This document shows positions 6,308 to 7,104 of a stretch of DNA of 7,104 bases, in pieces. Position 1 is the stretch's first letter; each line of letters starts with the position of its first letter. The stretch comes from Erysipelotrichaceae bacterium (GTDB lineage Bacteria > Bacillota_I > Bacilli_A > Erysipelotrichales > Erysipelotrichaceae), in the NCBI GenBank assembly GCA_017405675.1, contig JAFRAB010000049.1, positions 1 through 7,104 of the forward strand, given 5' to 3'. Position numbers and translations under genes: made by a program. Under the pieces are notes generated by a model. It did not search any database and had not been told where the DNA came from. It saw only the letters and a program-made list of their open reading frames with translations.

Positions 6308-6353
6308 CTTATCCTGCTCTCTAAAGAAAATCACACTCCCATTTGGAACCTTC

Positions 6354-6359
6354 TATAAT
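6354..6359 (+). promoter_or_regulatory. -10 element of the small unknown gene
   Basis: A perfect TATAAT lies 42 bp before the start codon of the 53-residue gene. The -35 (ATCACA at 18 bp) is only partly matched, so the promoter is plausible but unproven. Confidence 0.4.
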
Positions 6360-6401
6360 AAGTTGGCAATCGAAGACGTGAATTATAGGAGAAAGATAAA
6401 G

Positions 6402-6563
6402 ATGGGAAACAAAAAAGATATTAACCTAACAGAACAACAGTTTAAAGAGATGAAGAACTATCTGAATAATCTAGCCAAGAAGAGCAATTATGATTATCCG
6501 GTCATGATGATGATTCAAAATAGTCTATCAGATATTCTGGATGATTATATTCCAATTATTTGA
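6402..6563 (+). CDS. Small acidic-tailed hypothetical protein (53 aa)
   Basis: I do not recognise this protein. It begins MGNKKDINLTEQQFKEMKNY and ends with an acidic and hydrophobic tail (LSDILDDYIPII). It seems to be a basic N-terminal stretch followed by two amphipathic helices, with no cysteines, signal peptide or membrane helix. The start ATG 6402 is chosen because AGGAG (6387-6391) is 10 nt upstream and TATAAT is at 6354. A longer frame opens upstream but lacks a ribosome binding site. It lies between the folate operon and a probable integration scar, so it may be cargo of an integrated element. A strong hairpin follows 18 nt after the stop. Small regulators, antitoxins or phage proteins have similar shapes, but nothing here decides between them. 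Confidence 0.55.
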   Translation: MGNKKDINLTEQQFKEMKNYLNNLAKKSNYDYPVMMMIQNSLSDILDDYIPII

Positions 6564-6581
6564 TCGATATTGATTAAGATG

Positions 6582-6623
6582 ATGGGTTCGATCCAACGAT
6601 AATATTGAGGGGATCGAATCCAT
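6582..6623. repeat. 13-bp inverted repeat ATGGGTTCGATCC / GGATCGAATCCAT
   Basis: The arms (6582-6594 and 6611-6623) pair fully with one G-U around a 16-nt loop. Each arm resembles a tRNA T-arm (GGTTCGATCC), but no acceptor or anticodon stem is present. There is no T run, so it is not a classic terminator. It may stabilise the 3' end of the 53-aa gene transcript or be a recombination or binding site. Confidence 0.6.
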
Positions 6624-6693
6624 TGGTATGGGAGAGCACCGGTCACCACAGAATAGACGAAAAGAAAACAGACTTGCATTAACTTGTAGAAAC

Positions 6694-6800
6694 CCTAGGG
6701 GTAAATTGCAAAATGCTGGGGGTATTTAACCCTCTGCTCAGACACGAATATAGTGCTTAATTTGAGCTAACTGTGAGTGAACGGGGGTAAAATTGGGGGT
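6694..6800 (+). other. GGGGGTA repeats, possible decayed integrase tail
   Basis: AGGGGTAAA (6697-6705), GGGGGTA (about 6718-6724), GGGGGTAAA (6783-6791) and GGGGGTAAG (6795-6803) recur here. Short frames read LGVNCKMLGV and TGVKLGVSS, and the run GVKLGV resembles what I recall from the C-termini of some Bacillota tyrosine integrases. The frames are broken by stops and no RxxR-Y catalytic region is found, so only a remnant could be present. This is a weak inference. Confidence 0.25.
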
Positions 6801-6806
6801 AAGTAG

Positions 6807-6847
6807 TGCACGAAAGTGCAAAAAAGCCCTATAAATAGGCACTTTTT
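6807..6847 (+). terminator. Probable terminator with alternative hairpin
   Basis: AAAGTGC (6813-6819) pairs with GCACTTT (6839-6845), followed by TT. Alternatively TGCAC and GTGCA close a compact hairpin with a GAAA tetraloop (6807-6820). The two share bases and exclude each other. The larger stem suits a rho-independent terminator for whatever gene once stood upstream. Confidence 0.45.
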
Positions 6848-6864
6848 GAAAGAAGATACTTAGA

Positions 6865-6881
6865 ACCCCTATGCTCCACCA
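6865..6881 (+). other. tRNA-Ala/tmRNA 3'-end fragment, probable attachment site
   Basis: ACCCCTATGCTCCACCA looks like the last 17 nt of a tRNA-like gene: part of the T-stem 3' strand, the acceptor strand ATGCTCC, discriminator A and encoded CCA. The T at the third base from the end of ATGCTCC would make the G3-U70 pair typical of alanine tRNA and tmRNA. The sequence upstream (ACTTAGA) is not a T-loop, so no complete tRNA is here. Such a displaced 3' end, followed by a strong terminator (6893-6915), is what remains at the far side of an element integrated into a tRNA-Ala or ssrA gene. The matching second site is not in this window. Confidence 0.5.
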
Positions 6882-6892
6882 TATGTAAATCC

Positions 6893-6915
6893 AGAGGTCG
6901 GAAGACCTCTTTTTT
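6893..6915 (+). terminator. Strong rho-independent terminator
   Basis: AGAGGTC (6893-6899) and GACCTCT (6904-6910) form a 7-bp stem with a GGAA tetraloop, followed by a T run to 6915. It sits 11 nt after the tRNA-like CCA, as expected for the native terminator of a tRNA or tmRNA gene. Confidence 0.85.
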
Positions 6916-6927
6916 ATTCCAATATGA

Positions 6928-6956
6928 TTGACATCCGTCATTATGGCGACTAAAAT
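6928..6956 (+). promoter_or_regulatory. Near-consensus sigma-A promoter of the AAA ATPase gene
   Basis: TTGACA (6928-6933), a spacer of exactly 17 bp and TAAAAT (6951-6956) lie 44 bp before the ATPase start. It is the best-matching promoter in the window. Confidence 0.75.
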
Positions 6957-6999
6957 AAGGTTGTAATTTAGATTAGTCGATAATCGGAAAGAGGTTCCT

Positions 7000-7104
7000 A
7001 TGACATATATAGAACGAGCAATTACTCCCATTTTAAAAAACAGAGTGTCAACGACTAAATGTCTGCTGGTTACTGGTGCAAGACAGGTTGGCAAATCTAC
7101 CTTG
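7000..7104 (+). CDS. AAA ATPase, probable AAA_14/DUF4143 type (5' part only)
   Basis: The first 35 residues are visible, beginning MTYIERAITPILKNRVSTTK, with a Walker A motif GARQVGKST at about 26-34. The motif and its place near the N-terminus match AAA_14/DUF4143 ATP-binding proteins, which are common, poorly characterised cytoplasmic proteins of about 400 residues, often in accessory regions. Start ATG 7000 has GAGG (6991-6994) 5 nt upstream and a promoter at 6928-6956. The gene runs off the right edge, so the rest, including the DUF4143 domain, cannot be checked. It lies just outside the inferred attachment site, on what would be the original chromosome side. Confidence 0.75.
   Translation, partial: MTYIERAITPILKNRVSTTKCLLVTGARQVGKSTL

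Larger units (their letters stand above)
6115..6401. other. Intergenic region between folD and the small unknown gene
   Basis: These 287 bases contain no supported gene. Five copies of a CGACC core occur: CGACCAT at 6177-6183 and 6210-6216, its inverse ATGGTCG at 6275-6281, CGACC at 6286-6290 and GGTCG at 6297-6301. The last two form a hairpin. A -10-like TATAAT lies at 6354-6359 with a poor -35. A longer reading frame from 6252 starts with TTG without a ribosome binding site and is not taken. Confidence 0.5.

Noticed and set aside
6252..6401. Upstream extension of the 53-aa gene from a TTG codon
   Set aside because: No Shine-Dalgarno precedes it, and the extension crosses a hairpin, CGACC motifs and the TATAAT element. 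ATG 6402 has its own AGGAG.
6582..6623. tRNA gene
   Set aside because: Both arms look like a T-arm but there are no D-arm, anticodon arm or acceptor stem around them on either strand.
6738..7094. 118-codon minus-strand ORF
   Set aside because: It runs through a strong plus-strand terminator, a near-consensus plus-strand promoter and the start of the AAA ATPase gene, and resembles no known family.
1..7104. CRISPR array, toxin-antitoxin pair or defence system
   Set aside because: No regularly spaced repeats with unique spacers were found, and no recognisable toxin, antitoxin or defence nuclease is encoded. The 53-aa gene alone is not enough evidence.

Overview
The window looks like a Bacillota (Firmicutes) chromosome segment. 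The sequence shows moderate-to-low GC, strong purine-rich Shine-Dalgarno sites before most genes, and an acetogen/clostridia-like one-carbon cluster. An erysipelotrich or clostridial host is my inference, not something the sequence proves.

Layout. Positions 1-209 (minus) hold a C-terminal piece of folylpolyglutamate synthase (FolC) that lacks its N-terminal part and runs off the left edge. Positions 210-540 are a non-coding regulatory stretch with an AT-rich palindrome, two mutually exclusive hairpins and the promoter of the next gene. Positions 541-2073 encode a complete PucR/CdaR-type transcriptional regulator. Positions 2101-2435 are a compact insertion-sequence remnant: repeated TGGGGACC / TCCCCAYCAG motifs at both ends surround a 56-codon ORF with a hairpin over its ribosome binding site. 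Positions 2481-2696 (minus) encode a 71-residue orphan protein with a very good ribosome binding site. Positions 2951-6114 are a tight three-gene operon, fhs-fchA-folD. Positions 6402-6563 hold a small unknown gene. Positions 6565-6920 hold hairpins, GGGGGTA repeats that may be a decayed integrase tail, a 16-17 nt match to the 3' end of a tRNA-Ala or tmRNA gene, and a strong terminator. Positions 7000-7104 begin an AAA ATPase (DUF4143-type) behind a near-consensus promoter.

How the genes work together. Fhs charges formate onto tetrahydrofolate to give 10-formyl-THF. FchA converts 10-formyl-THF to and from 5,10-methenyl-THF. FolD interconverts methenyl- and methylene-THF. FolD lacks the lysine and glutamine that the cyclohydrolase half-reaction needs (V52 and F96 instead), so FchA probably supplies that step and FolD is probably a dehydrogenase only. 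The PucR regulator upstream could control the operon, but the IS remnant and the minus-strand orphan gene lie between them.

The most notable observations are the FolD/FchA division of labour, the likely tRNA-Ala/tmRNA attachment scar near 6865-6881, the internally deleted IS at 2101-2435, the switch-like hairpins at 346-407, and the truncated folC.
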